A stretch of 8,028 nucleotides of DNA. Source: Xanthobacteraceae bacterium. GTDB taxonomy: Bacteria > Pseudomonadota > Alphaproteobacteria > Rhizobiales > Xanthobacteraceae. Positions 1 to 6,131 of the stretch are shown here, in pieces. The translations under genes and the position numbers were made by a program. Location: contig JASHRY010000065.1 in assembly GCA_030037105.1 (NCBI GenBank), forward strand, positions 1-8,028, given 5' to 3'. Position 1 is the first letter of the stretch. The number at the start of each line of letters is the position of its first letter. Under the pieces are notes generated by a model. The model was not told the origin of the DNA and searched no databases. It saw nothing but the letters and a program-made list of their open reading frames with translations.

Positions 1-2
1 TG

Positions 3-1376
3 CTCGCCGTCATGTTCGTCACCACCGTCACCTTGCTGCTCAACACCACCGGAATCGAGATTGCCACTCGCACCGAGGCGAATATCGAGCGCGATCTCAA
101 GACTCTCGGGCTCGCCAATCTGTTGACCGCGGCACTCGGCGGATTGGTGAACTGCACCTCGGTGAGTCGCAGCACATTGGTGCGGCTCGCCGGCGCGACC
201 GGTCGGATTTCCGGACTGACGGTCGCCGCGATCTGCGCGGCCTTCCTGCTGATCGGGCCCGGATTGCTCGCTGTCGTGCCGAAATACGTTCTTGGCGCGG
301 TGTTGTTCTTTCTCGGCGCCGGCCTCCTCCATCAATGGCTGATCCGCACGTCGCGACACTTGCTGCCAATGGAATACCTGTCGCTGCTGGCGATTGCGGT
401 CCTCATCGTCTTTTGGGGTTTCGTCGCCGGCGTTCTGATCGGAATCGTGATCGGTTGCGCGACTTTTGCCTTGAGCGCCGGCCGCGTGAGCGCGATCAAA
501 TTCAGTTTTGACGGCTCGGAATATCGCTCCTCGCTCGATCGCGGGCCGCGCGAGCTTTCGCTTCTGGCCGACCACGGCCGGGAGATCCAGGGCATGGCGC
601 TGCAGAGCTATCTGTTCTTCGGCTCGGCCAACCGGCTTTATCAACAGGTCAAGGCGCTGTTCGCGCGGCAACCGGTCTGCCGCTTTCTGATTTTCGATTT
701 CCGGCTCGTGACCGGCATCGATTCGTCCGCGATCCACAGTTTCGCGCAGATTAAGCAAACGGCGGCCGCACATGGCGCCCGGATCGTGCTGGTCAATCTC
801 GATCGGGAGTTGGAACGGGCCTTCCGCACGGCCACGGTCATTGCCGACGGCGTCATCGTTGCGTCCGATCTCGACCGGGCGTTGGAATCGTGCGAGCAAG
901 AGGTCATTGGGGCGCATCGCAGCGAAGGCGGCGATTCGCGATCGCTGCATGCCTGGCTGTCGGACGCCCTGGGGAGCTCCGAATTTGCCGAGCGCCTAGC
1001 CGCGCATTGCCGGCGGCTCGAAGTTCAGGCCGGAGACATCATCGCCCGACAGGGCGAAACGGCGGCGGCGATGCACTTCATCCTTGAAGGCCGCGTCGGC
1101 GTCATCGTCAATCTGGCGCAAGGGCGGACCGTGCGCGTGCGCAGCCTTGGTCCCCACACTATCGTCGGTGAAATGGGCCTGATCGCCCGGCGTCCGCGCA
1201 GCGCCACCATCCAGGCCGAGGCGGCGAGCGTGCTCTACGAACTCGACGCCGACGCCTTCGAAAGCATCAAGCGCGACCATCCCGCGCTGAGCCATGCCTT
1301 GCTCGGTTATGTGATCGGGGTGATGACCGAGCGGCTCAGCTTTGCCAGCCGCGCGATCGGCGTGCTGCAGCGTTGA
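3..1376 (+). CDS. SulP-family anion transporter with STAS and cyclic-nucleotide-binding domains (5' partial)
   Basis: This is the C-terminal part of an inner-membrane SulP (SLC26-like) sulfate/anion permease. The frame is open to the left edge, so the true start lies outside the window. Counting from the first Met in the window (position 12), residues 1-155 carry several hydrophobic segments (about 67-90, 93-110, 120-152) and a polar stretch typical of the SulP core (NCTSVSRS at 47-54). A STAS domain spans about 193-295, with FFGSAN at 202-207 and the IDSSA motif at 236-240. A cyclic-nucleotide-binding domain follows at about 320-440; its phosphate-binding cassette shows GEMGL (386-390) and PRSAT (395-399), keeping the Glu and Arg that contact the cyclic nucleotide in CAP-like domains. 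SulP proteins move sulfate, bicarbonate or dicarboxylates; the substrate cannot be told here. The fused domain suggests gating or sensing by cAMP/cGMP (inference). The gene converges on the MucR-like gene with only 27 bp between stops. Confidence 0.9.
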   Translation, partial: LAVMFVTTVTLLLNTTGIEIATRTEANIERDLKTLGLANLLTAALGGLVNCTSVSRSTLVRLAGATGRISGLTVAAICAAFLLIGPGLLAVVPKYVLGAVLFFLGAGLLHQWLIRTSRHLLPMEYLSLLAIAVLIVFWGFVAGVLIGIVIGCATFALSAGRVSAIKFSFDGSEYRSSLDRGPRELSLLADHGREIQGMALQSYLFFGSANRLYQQVKALFARQPVCRFLIFDFRLVTGIDSSAIHSFAQIKQTAAAHGARIVLVNLDRELERAFRTATVIADGVIVASDLDRALESCEQEVIGAHRSEGGDSRSLHAWLSDALGSSEFAERLAAHCRRLEVQAGDIIARQGETAAAMHFILEGRVGVIVNLAQGRTVRVRSLGPHTIVGEMGLIARRPRSATIQAEAASVLYELDADAFESIKRDHPALSHALLGYVIGVMTERLSFASRAIGVLQR

Positions 1377-1403
1377 CCGGCGCAGCCGCGCGACCGGCGC
1401 GTA

Positions 1404-1829
1404 TCACCCGCGCTCGCGGCGGCGCCGACGTTGCTGACCGAGTCCCATCTGCTTGGCGAGCTGCGATCGTTCCGCGGCATAATTGGGCGCGACCATGGGG
1501 TAATCGGGCGGCAATCCCCATTTCTCGCGATATTGCTCCGGCGTCATGCTGTATTGCGTGCGCAGGTGTCGCTTGAGCGATTTGAACTTCTTGCCGTCTT
1601 CCAAACAGACAATGTACTCGGACGTGATGGAACGCTTGACCGGCACGGCTGGCTTGAGCGGCTCCGCCGGCGTCGCCGCTTGGCCGCCCGAGACCCGCAG
1701 CAAGGCGGCGTGCACCTGGCCGATGAGGTTCGGTATCTCGGCGCTTGGAACCGTATTGTTGCTCACATAGGCGGAGACGATGTTCGCCGTTAGCTGAATA
1801 TAACTGCTCTCGCCTGAATTCTGAACCAT
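1404..1829 (-). CDS. MucR/Ros-family zinc-finger transcriptional regulator
   Basis: A 141-residue DNA-binding regulator of the Ros/MucR family, which in rhizobia and relatives represses or tunes exopolysaccharide, motility and cell-cycle genes by binding AT-rich DNA. Residues 8-48 form the N-terminal oligomerisation-type region ([17 protein letters not shown]). The finger core is at 73-106 ([17 protein letters not shown]), followed by the family tail with [15 protein letters not shown] and KQMGLG, and an Arg-rich end (RRRRRERG). Zinc-ligand positions read C75, D78, H88 and then Q92 where MucR proteins usually have His (HLRTQY instead of HLRTHY). The Met at 1829 was chosen over a GTG at 1904 because family members begin just before the SYIQLTA segment and the extra 25 residues look unlike the family; a weak GAGA lies upstream. 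Family assignment is firm, the target genes are unknown. Confidence 0.93.
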   Translation of the reverse strand: MVQNSGESSYIQLTANIVSAYVSNNTVPSAEIPNLIGQVHAALLRVSGGQAATPAEPLKPAVPVKRSITSEYIVCLEDGKKFKSLKRHLRTQYSMTPEQYREKWGLPPDYPMVAPNYAAERSQLAKQMGLGQQRRRRRERG

Positions 1830-2160
1830 CTTTTGTTTGGTCTCTAGTGTGAGCCCGTGCAGGTTATCCGAACCGCACGCGGGGGCGCGGACCTGAACCT
1901 TCACCGCCGTTCAGCTGAGCTGCCGGCCGGGGCGCGTTCGCCCCGTCGTCCCGATATACGCCGACGCCAACTTGCGAATGATTCTAATGTCTAGAACACT
2001 TCGGGGGTTAAAGCAATAAACTTGCAAGTCTCAGGCCCAACCTGAATACCCAAGTCATAATCGCGCATCTATACAGAATTCTCGGTATGTGTATGAGTTG
2101 AACGCAAAACTATTCGCGAAAGCGGGCGCGCGGAAGTGCGGCCAAGTTCACGGCCGGCGC
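1830..2160. other. Intergenic/leader region upstream of the mucR-like gene
   Basis: No convincing gene lies in these 331 bases. The part next to the mucR-like start (about 1860-1965) is GC-rich and holds a hairpin (1928-1945). The distal part (about 1977-2110) is clearly more AT-rich than its surroundings, with several TA steps, a perfect palindrome ACTTGCAAGT (2020-2029) and a second AACTTGC at 1969-1975. MucR/Ros proteins bind AT-rich DNA and commonly autoregulate, so this block is a plausible operator region (inference). No good sigma-70 promoter could be fixed; TTGCTT-N17-TAGACA on the minus strand (about 1985-2013) is the best weak candidate. Confidence 0.5.
1928..1945 (-). other. Hairpin in the putative mucR leader
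   Basis: CGGGGCG (1928-1934) and CGCCCCG (1939-1945) form a perfect 7 bp stem with a 4-base loop. If transcription of the mucR-like gene starts in the AT-rich block, the hairpin sits in its 5' leader, about 100 bases before the start codon. No T-run follows on the minus strand, so it is not an obvious intrinsic terminator. Confidence 0.4.
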
Positions 2161-3123
2161 CTATGGACTGTTTTCGAGATGACGGCGCAGTTCGGCAATC
2201 GAGCCGAAACGCAACAGGCCTTGCGGGAACTGCGCCTCGATCGAACCGTCCGAATAGAGGGTATAGGCCATGCCCTCAACCACGCCGGATTTGAGGATCG
2301 AGACAGCCGGTGCCAGCGTGACCGGCGCAACCGCAGAGTCGGAGGTGCCGGGCGGCGGCGCGCCGGCCGCGGGTTGGATGAGGGGCGCCGCTTCGGCGCC
2401 TGACGCCGGCTCGACCGCGGGGGAAGGCCGCGACGCCGCACCGTGCGCGGATGGCGGCTCGGCATCCCGGCCTCGCCGCTGCATCTTTGGCCAAAAAGCA
2501 TCGAACACCGAGCCTTTCGGTTGCCGACGCGCGCCCGGCGGCCGCGCCTTCACCTCGAGCTGCGGCGCGGCCCCGTTGGTCGCGGCGCCGCCCGCCGGGA
2601 CGGCAACGTTTCCATTCTTGTCCGCGCTCAAAACTTCCTCTGCGCGAGCCGACGGCTGCGGCAATAATGATATGTCCGACTCCTCAACCACGGGCGCGTT
2701 TTCGAGCCGGACCGAGGTCGGGAATTTGTCTCGCAGCCGTTCGAAGGCCGCGTCTGGACGCTCCGGCAGCGTCCTCGTCGGGGCAGGAGGGGCGGCTTGC
2801 GCAGCGGATTCGGCCTTCGGCTGGGGTGGAAGCGGACCACGCACCGGGCCCGCAGGCCGCTCAGCCGCCATGGCGGCAACAGCCGCTTCGACGGGACGCG
2901 AAGGACGCGGCATCGGCCGCGCCGCAAGCACGCGCTCGATGCGCTGCAATTCGCGCACGACAAGGCCCAGGCCAACCAGCACGAGCCCGCCGACGGCTGC
3001 GACGGTGCCGGGTGTGACGACCTCGGCGTCGAAGGCACCGTCGCGTACCATTCCGCCGGAGGCCACAAGCGCCAAACCGGCGACGCTCATAACCGCACCC
3101 AAAAGCAACAAAAACACGGACAT
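2161..3123 (-). CDS. Two-helix membrane protein with Pro/Ala-rich tail, function unknown
   Basis: A 320-residue protein. Two hydrophobic helices are visible at about residues 2-23 and 38-57, separated by a short acidic loop (RDGAFDAEVV). A basic stretch (RELQRIERVL, 57-66) then suggests that the long tail is cytoplasmic. Residues 70-273 are low-complexity, rich in Pro, Ala, Arg and Glu, and probably disordered. The last 47 residues (274-320) form a compact module containing VVEGMAYTLYSDGSIEAQ and LRFGSIAELRRHLE, which looks like a small folded domain. I recall similar proteins in Bradyrhizobium-type genomes annotated only as hypothetical or DUF308-like; no function is claimed. ATG 3123 is preferred to ATG 3144 because GGGAG lies 7 bases before it, whereas the upstream codon has no ribosome site. 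The gene is divergent from sodB. Confidence 0.8.
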   Translation of the reverse strand: MSVFLLLLGAVMSVAGLALVASGGMVRDGAFDAEVVTPGTVAAVGGLVLVGLGLVVRELQRIERVLAARPMPRPSRPVEAAVAAMAAERPAGPVRGPLPPQPKAESAAQAAPPAPTRTLPERPDAAFERLRDKFPTSVRLENAPVVEESDISLLPQPSARAEEVLSADKNGNVAVPAGGAATNGAAPQLEVKARPPGARRQPKGSVFDAFWPKMQRRGRDAEPPSAHGAASRPSPAVEPASGAEAAPLIQPAAGAPPPGTSDSAVAPVTLAPAVSILKSGVVEGMAYTLYSDGSIEAQFPQGLLRFGSIAELRRHLENSP

Positions 3124-3378
3124 ACGCCGGCTCCCAGCGCCCATCGAATGGCGGCGGTCACAAACAACAACTTACGTGGCCGCTATTTTTAATTGTGGCT
3201 GCCATCCCGCCGCGGCGCAAGGATTATATCCCGGCCGCCCGGCGCCGATCCTGCGGCCAAGCCGATAGGCGTTGCCGAAACCCCGTGCTTGGGCCTATTT
3301 AAGAGAAACTTTATCGTTCCGAGGCGGTTTTACGGGCATACGCCCGCCCGATCCGGCTTCACATTGAGGAGTAGACCA
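3124..3378. promoter_or_regulatory. Divergent promoter region, membrane protein gene / sodB
   Basis: These 255 bases separate two divergent starts. For sodB, weak sigma-70-like options are TTGGGC (3289-3294) with TTATCG (3311-3316) at 16 bp, or TTGCCG (3272-3277) with TATTTA (3296-3301) at 18 bp. For the minus-strand gene, TTGCGC-N17-CACAAT (about 3192-3220) is possible. An AT-rich stretch at 3295-3315 has an imperfect inverted repeat (TTAAG/CTTTA), but no clear Irr or Fur box is seen. Each assignment is tentative. Confidence 0.25.
3131..3135 (-). promoter_or_regulatory. Ribosome-binding site GGGAG deciding the start at 3123
   Basis: GGGAG on the minus strand, 7 bases before ATG 3123. It lies inside the reading frame that begins at ATG 3144, which itself has no Shine-Dalgarno-like sequence, so the downstream start is favoured. 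Confidence 0.55.
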
Positions 3379-3981
3379 ATGGCATTTACCCTGCCCGACC
3401 TTCCTTATCCCTACGATGCGCTCGCTCCGCACATGTCCCGCGAGACGCTCGAATTCCATCACGACAAGCATCACCAAGCGTACGTGACGACCGGAAACAA
3501 CCTGGCGAAGGGCACGGAGTGGGAGAACAAGCCCGTCGAAGAAGTCGTCAAGGGCACGTTCGGTAAGAACCAAGGTCTCTTCAACAATGCCGCCCAGCAC
3601 TACAACCACATCCACTTCTGGAAATGGATGAAGAAGGGCGGCGATGGCGCCAAGTTGCCCGGCAAACTCGAGAAGCAGATCACCAGCGACATCGGCCCGA
3701 TTGCCAAGATGAAGGAGGACTTCGTCCAGGCCGGCCTCACCCAGTTCGGTTCGGGCTGGTGCTGGCTGGCGGTGAAGGACGGCAAGATCACAGTGATGAA
3801 GACGCCGAACGGCGAGAACCCGCTGGTACACGGCGCCAAGCCCATTCTCGGCTGCGACGTATGGGAGCACTCCTACTATATCGATTATCGCAACCGGCGG
3901 GCGGATTACCTCAAGGCGTTCGTCGATCACCTGGTCAATTGGGACCACGTGGCCGAGATGTACGAAGCGGCGATGAAGTAG
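3379..3981 (+). CDS. sodB: Superoxide dismutase, iron type
   Basis: A complete 200-residue Fe-type superoxide dismutase, which converts superoxide to hydrogen peroxide and oxygen, usually as a cytosolic dimer. The four metal ligands are visible: H27 (in EFHHDKHH), H77 (in AAQHYNH), D160 and H164 (DVWEH). Q73, four residues before H77, is the second-sphere glutamine position of Fe enzymes; Mn enzymes normally supply this Gln from the C-terminal half, where this protein has PNGEN instead. H31 and Y35 of the active-site channel are also present. ATG 3379 matches the family N-terminus (MAFTLPDLPYPYDAL) and is preceded 7 bases earlier by GAGGAG (3366-3371). The frame extends upstream, but those residues do not resemble SOD and add no signal peptide. 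The gene is a single unit, divergent from the membrane protein gene and convergent with the aminotransferase. Cambialistic (Fe/Mn) activity cannot be excluded from sequence. Confidence 0.96.
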   Translation: MAFTLPDLPYPYDALAPHMSRETLEFHHDKHHQAYVTTGNNLAKGTEWENKPVEEVVKGTFGKNQGLFNNAAQHYNHIHFWKWMKKGGDGAKLPGKLEKQITSDIGPIAKMKEDFVQAGLTQFGSGWCWLAVKDGKITVMKTPNGENPLVHGAKPILGCDVWEHSYYIDYRNRRADYLKAFVDHLVNWDHVAEMYEAAMK

Positions 3982-3995
3982 CCGGTTGACGGCAT

Positions 3996-4020
3996 CCCCA
4001 GTGCGGTAAACCGCTGGCCC
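3996..4020 (+). terminator. Possible terminator hairpin after sodB
   Basis: CCA-GCGG (3998-4006, with GT bulged) pairs with CCGC-TGG (4011-4017) around a TAAA loop, 16 bases after the sodB stop. It is followed by a pyrimidine-rich run but not a true T-tract, so termination activity is uncertain. Confidence 0.3.
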
Positions 4021-4095
4021 CGCTCTCTTCGTCTCGGCCTTCGCCGACAAGCGTGTGTGCTGCCGTTCGTCAATCTCTACATGCGTGCTCCACAT

Positions 4096-4124
4096 GCGTG
4101 GCGGCGGCGATCTTTCCGCCACGC
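4096..4124. terminator. Perfect 9 bp inverted repeat between convergent genes
   Basis: GCGTGGCGG (4096-4104) and CCGCCACGC (4116-4124) form a perfect 9 bp stem with an 11-base loop. Its position between the sodB and aminotransferase stops suits a bidirectional terminator, but neither strand has a T-run after the stem. A direct repeat of CATGCGTG (4080-4087 and 4093-4100) overlaps the left arm. Confidence 0.35.
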
Positions 4125-4163
4125 TTGCCGCAAAAGTTCGCCCTCGGCCGTTCGTGACGCGGC

Positions 4164-4187
4164 GGCTCGTCGGCGCCGCGGCGAGCC
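4164..4187 (-). terminator. Weak hairpin just after the aminotransferase stop
   Basis: GGCTCG (4164-4169) pairs with CGAGCC (4182-4187) around a GC-rich 12-base loop, 16 bases beyond the aminotransferase stop on its transcript. There is no T-tract. Such short stems are common in GC-rich DNA, so this is a weak call. Confidence 0.2.
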
Positions 4188-4203
4188 TCGTCAACTCAAA
4201 CGA

Positions 4204-5079
4204 TTAGGGTCGCGAGGCGGCGGCGTGCGCGTATTCCCAGTAAAGCTCGCGGGCCTTGCGGTAGAACGGGCCCGGCTGCAAATCGCGCGCGTCGATGCGG
4301 GTGATCGGCGACACCTTGGTGAAATTGCCGGTGGAAAATATCTCGTCGGCCGCCTGAAAGTCGGAATAGCGCAGCGTCGCTTCCACCACATTGGCGCCGG
4401 TCCCGCGCAACAGAGCGATCACCCGCGCCCGCGTGATGCCGGAGAGGAAGGTGCCGTTCGCAGCCGGCGTGAACACGACGCCGTCCTTGACCATGAAGAT
4501 ATTGGCGGTGCCGAGCTCGGCGACATTGCCGAGCACGTCGCACATCAGACAATTATCGAAGCCCCGCGCGCGCGCTTCGATCAGCGCGCGGGCGTTGTTC
4601 GGATAGAGGCAGCCGGCTTTGGCTTCGACCAAAGCCGTTTCGCGGGTCGGGCGGCGGAACGGCGACAACGTGACGGCGGTGCCGGTGGGCTTCGGAAACG
4701 GCGCCACGTAGAGCGTGAGGCACCAGCGGGTCGATTCGGGGTCCGGCCGCACGCCGCCCGGTGATCCCTCCTCGGCCCAGTACATCGGCCGGATATAAAT
4801 TTCAGCGTCGCGTTCGAACCGCTTGAGCCCGTCGCGGACGAGACCGATCCAGGTCTCCGCGGCGACGAACGGCTTCAGGCACATGGTTTTGGCGGACTCG
4901 TTGACGCGCGCACAATGCAGATCGAGGTCCGGCGCGGTGCCCTCGAAGGCGCGCGCGCCGTCGAAGACCGAGGTGCAGAGCCAGGCCGCATGCGTGCGCG
5001 GGCCCATGATCGGCACGTTGCCGTCGTGCCAATCATTGTCGAAAAAGGTTATGGTCTTCGACCAGGCGACGGGGCGCAT
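4204..5079 (-). CDS. Fold-type IV PLP aminotransferase, branched-chain amino acid aminotransferase-like (IlvE family)
   Basis: A 291-residue cytosolic PLP enzyme of the IlvE/D-amino-acid transaminase/ADC-lyase superfamily. The best fit is a branched-chain aminotransferase, which exchanges the amino group between Leu/Ile/Val and 2-oxoglutarate. Visible marks are VFDGARAFEG (38-47), matching the family's VFEGIRAY; IYIRPM (94-99); K154 in the EAKAG motif as the PLP Schiff-base lysine; E188 in AELGTANIF, the glutamate facing the cofactor; FLSGITRARV (211-220); and STGNFTKVSPITRID near the end. Family members often have TAA where this protein has TGN in that last loop, so substrate preference may differ. 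ATG 5079 is chosen because AGGA (5087-5090) lies 7 bases before it and homology begins there; the frame continues upstream to 5157 only by overlapping the divergent gene. Exact substrate is uncertain, but the PLP family is secure. Confidence 0.88.
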   Translation of the reverse strand: MRPVAWSKTITFFDNDWHDGNVPIMGPRTHAAWLCTSVFDGARAFEGTAPDLDLHCARVNESAKTMCLKPFVAAETWIGLVRDGLKRFERDAEIYIRPMYWAEEGSPGGVRPDPESTRWCLTLYVAPFPKPTGTAVTLSPFRRPTRETALVEAKAGCLYPNNARALIEARARGFDNCLMCDVLGNVAELGTANIFMVKDGVVFTPAANGTFLSGITRARVIALLRGTGANVVEATLRYSDFQAADEIFSTGNFTKVSPITRIDARDLQPGPFYRKARELYWEYAHAAASRP

Positions 5080-5097
5080 CGAATCATCCTTTCGTCG

Positions 5098-5128
5098 CCT
5101 TATTGTCCCTTTGTCATGGCCTTTGTCA
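5098..5128. repeat. Three spaced CCTTTGTCA-type repeats in the divergent promoter
   Basis: Two exact CCTTTGTCA copies (5108-5116, 5120-5128) follow a related CCTTATTGTC (5098-5107). Starts are 10 and 12 bp apart, about one helical turn each, so a protein could bind them on one face. They lie between two divergent starts and cover the candidate promoter elements, which suits an operator (inference). Confidence 0.45.
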
Positions 5129-5129
5129 C
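5102..5129 (-). promoter_or_regulatory. Candidate sigma-70 promoter of the aminotransferase gene
   Basis: On the minus strand GTGACA (5124-5129) and GACAAT (5102-5107) are 16 bp apart, matching the -35 and -10 consensus at 5/6 and 4/6. The predicted transcript would start near 5095, leaving a short leader that contains the AGGA ribosome site. The repeats at 5098-5128 overlap it. Confidence 0.35.
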
Positions 5130-5144
5130 GCTGATTGCCGCAAC

Positions 5145-5148
5145 GAGG
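5145..5148 (+). promoter_or_regulatory. Ribosome-binding site GAGG deciding the start at 5156
   Basis: GAGG sits 7 bases before ATG 5156. The in-frame upstream ATG at 5135 has no comparable site and would add residues (MPQRGWL) absent from the haloacid dehalogenase N-terminus. Confidence 0.5.
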
Positions 5149-5155
5149 TTGGCTC

Positions 5156-5821
5156 ATGTTTAACGTCTATGTGTTCGACGCCTACGGCACGTTGTTCAAC
5201 GTTCATGCCGCGATCGCGCGCCATCGCGCCGCGGCCAGTCCGGAAGCGGAGCGGTTCTCGGAGATTTGGCGATCAAAACAGCTTGAATATTCCTGGACAT
5301 TGACGCTGGCCGGCCGCTACGTCGATTTCTGGGCGCTGACCGAGCGCGCGCTGGACTACGCGTTCGCGCGCGTGCCCTCGGTCGATCGCACGCTGCGGCC
5401 GAAGCTCCTCGACGCCTACCTCGCGCTCGACGCCTACCCCGACGCCCGCGGTGCGCTCGCCGATCTCAAGGCTCGTGGCGCTCGCCTCGCCATCCTCTCC
5501 AACGGCTCGCCACATATGCTCGCCGCCGCGGTCGAAGCGGCCGGCATCGGCGGGCTCCTTGACGCCGTCCTGTCGGTTGAGGCCGTGCGCGTCTACAAGC
5601 CGCAGCAGCGAGTTTATACGCTGGTCAACGACGCCTTGCCGGTCAAGCCGCGCGATGTCGCGTTCGTGTCCTCAAACCGCTGGGACATCATGGGCGCCGC
5701 AACGTTCGGCTTCCAGACATTCTGGGTCAATCGTGCGCGCGTGCCGGACGAGTATGCGGATGTCGCGCCCCGTAGCGAAATCGCCGATCTTGCGGCATTG
5801 CCGAGCCTCGATCGAGATTGA
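5156..5821 (+). CDS. HAD hydrolase, L-2-haloacid dehalogenase type II
   Basis: A 221-residue HAD-superfamily hydrolase closely matching L-2-haloacid dehalogenases, which hydrolyse L-2-haloalkanoates to D-2-hydroxyacids through an aspartyl ester. Counterparts of the residues known as catalytic in the Pseudomonas L-DEX enzyme are all visible: D8 and T12 (FDAYGTLF), R39 (IWRSKQLEY), S115 and N116 (LSNGS), K148 and Y154 (VYKPQQRVY), and S172, N174 and D177 (SSNRWD). The helical cap region, about 15-95, includes the characteristic RSKQLEYSW and GRYVDFW segments. The length is normal for the family. There is no signal peptide, so it is cytosolic. It is divergent from the aminotransferase and convergent with the small gene at 5876. 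Activity on halogenated acids is likely from the residue set, but the natural substrate is unproven. Confidence 0.92.
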   Translation: MFNVYVFDAYGTLFNVHAAIARHRAAASPEAERFSEIWRSKQLEYSWTLTLAGRYVDFWALTERALDYAFARVPSVDRTLRPKLLDAYLALDAYPDARGALADLKARGARLAILSNGSPHMLAAAVEAAGIGGLLDAVLSVEAVRVYKPQQRVYTLVNDALPVKPRDVAFVSSNRWDIMGAATFGFQTFWVNRARVPDEYADVAPRSEIADLAALPSLDRD

Positions 5822-5875
5822 CGCCGACCGATACCAGGCGCCCGGCATGGCAAAGCAAGAGATGGAGTTGATATT

Positions 5876-6118
5876 TCACGCGGCGTGGTGCGACTCGCCG
5901 CCTTCGGGATTCTTGAGAGCAGCCACGATCTGCTGTTTGGTAAGCCGGGTGCCGTCGTCGCCTTCGATGAGCAGGGCGACGCGACCGCTTTTGTTGATGT
6001 GCCGCGCCCAACTCATCGCCTCGTCGAGCACGCTGAATTCCTTGTAGAGATGGCGATCCTTGTCGAGCGGAGAGATGGATTCCGAGCCGCGCGGGCCGGA
6101 ATAGACGCGATAGGTCAT
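5876..6118 (-). CDS. Conserved small hypothetical protein (80 aa)
   Basis: A small soluble protein starting MTYRVYSGPRGSESISPL, with a likely amphipathic helix (about 30-43, LDEAMSWARHINKSG), a strand-like hydrophobic segment (RVALLIEGDDG, 46-56) and a second helix (LTKQQIVAALKN). It has no signal peptide, membrane helix or cysteine. The pattern of alternating strand and helix suggests a compact alpha/beta fold. I recall similar unnamed proteins in Bradyrhizobium-type genomes, but no function is known to me. The start is strongly supported by a full AGGAGG (6126-6131) exactly 7 bases before ATG, the best ribosome site in the window, which suggests efficient translation. It converges on the HAD gene with a 54 bp gap. 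Confidence 0.82.
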   Translation of the reverse strand: MTYRVYSGPRGSESISPLDKDRHLYKEFSVLDEAMSWARHINKSGRVALLIEGDDGTRLTKQQIVAALKNPEGGESHHAA

Positions 6119-6131
6119 GGTCGGGCCTCCT

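Noticed and set aside
1374..1398. GACCGGCGC direct repeat at the transporter stop as a mobile-element scar
   Set aside because: Only 9 bp, 15 bp apart, in GC-rich DNA, with no element between; expected by chance at this composition.
1830..1904. 25-residue N-terminal extension of the MucR-like protein from GTG 1904
   Set aside because: No ribosome site, and the family N-terminus begins at or next to the Met at 1829.
2270..3268. Long plus-strand open frame (332 codons) opposite the membrane protein gene
   Set aside because: It is the antisense of the Pro/Ala-rich coding tail; the product is low-complexity with no domain, and the minus frame has two clean helices, a ribosome site and a folded-looking end.
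3193..3378. N-terminal extension of sodB (62 codons upstream of ATG 3379)
   Set aside because: The added residues do not resemble SOD or a signal peptide, and a strong GAGGAG sits just before ATG 3379.
3295..4194. Minus-strand open frame antisense to sodB
   Set aside because: The sodB strand encodes an unmistakable superoxide dismutase; the antisense frame is a GC-driven shadow without family resemblance.
4057..4764. Plus-strand open frame opposite the aminotransferase
   Set aside because: Arg/Gly-rich translation with no motif, overlapping a clear PLP aminotransferase; no ribosome site.
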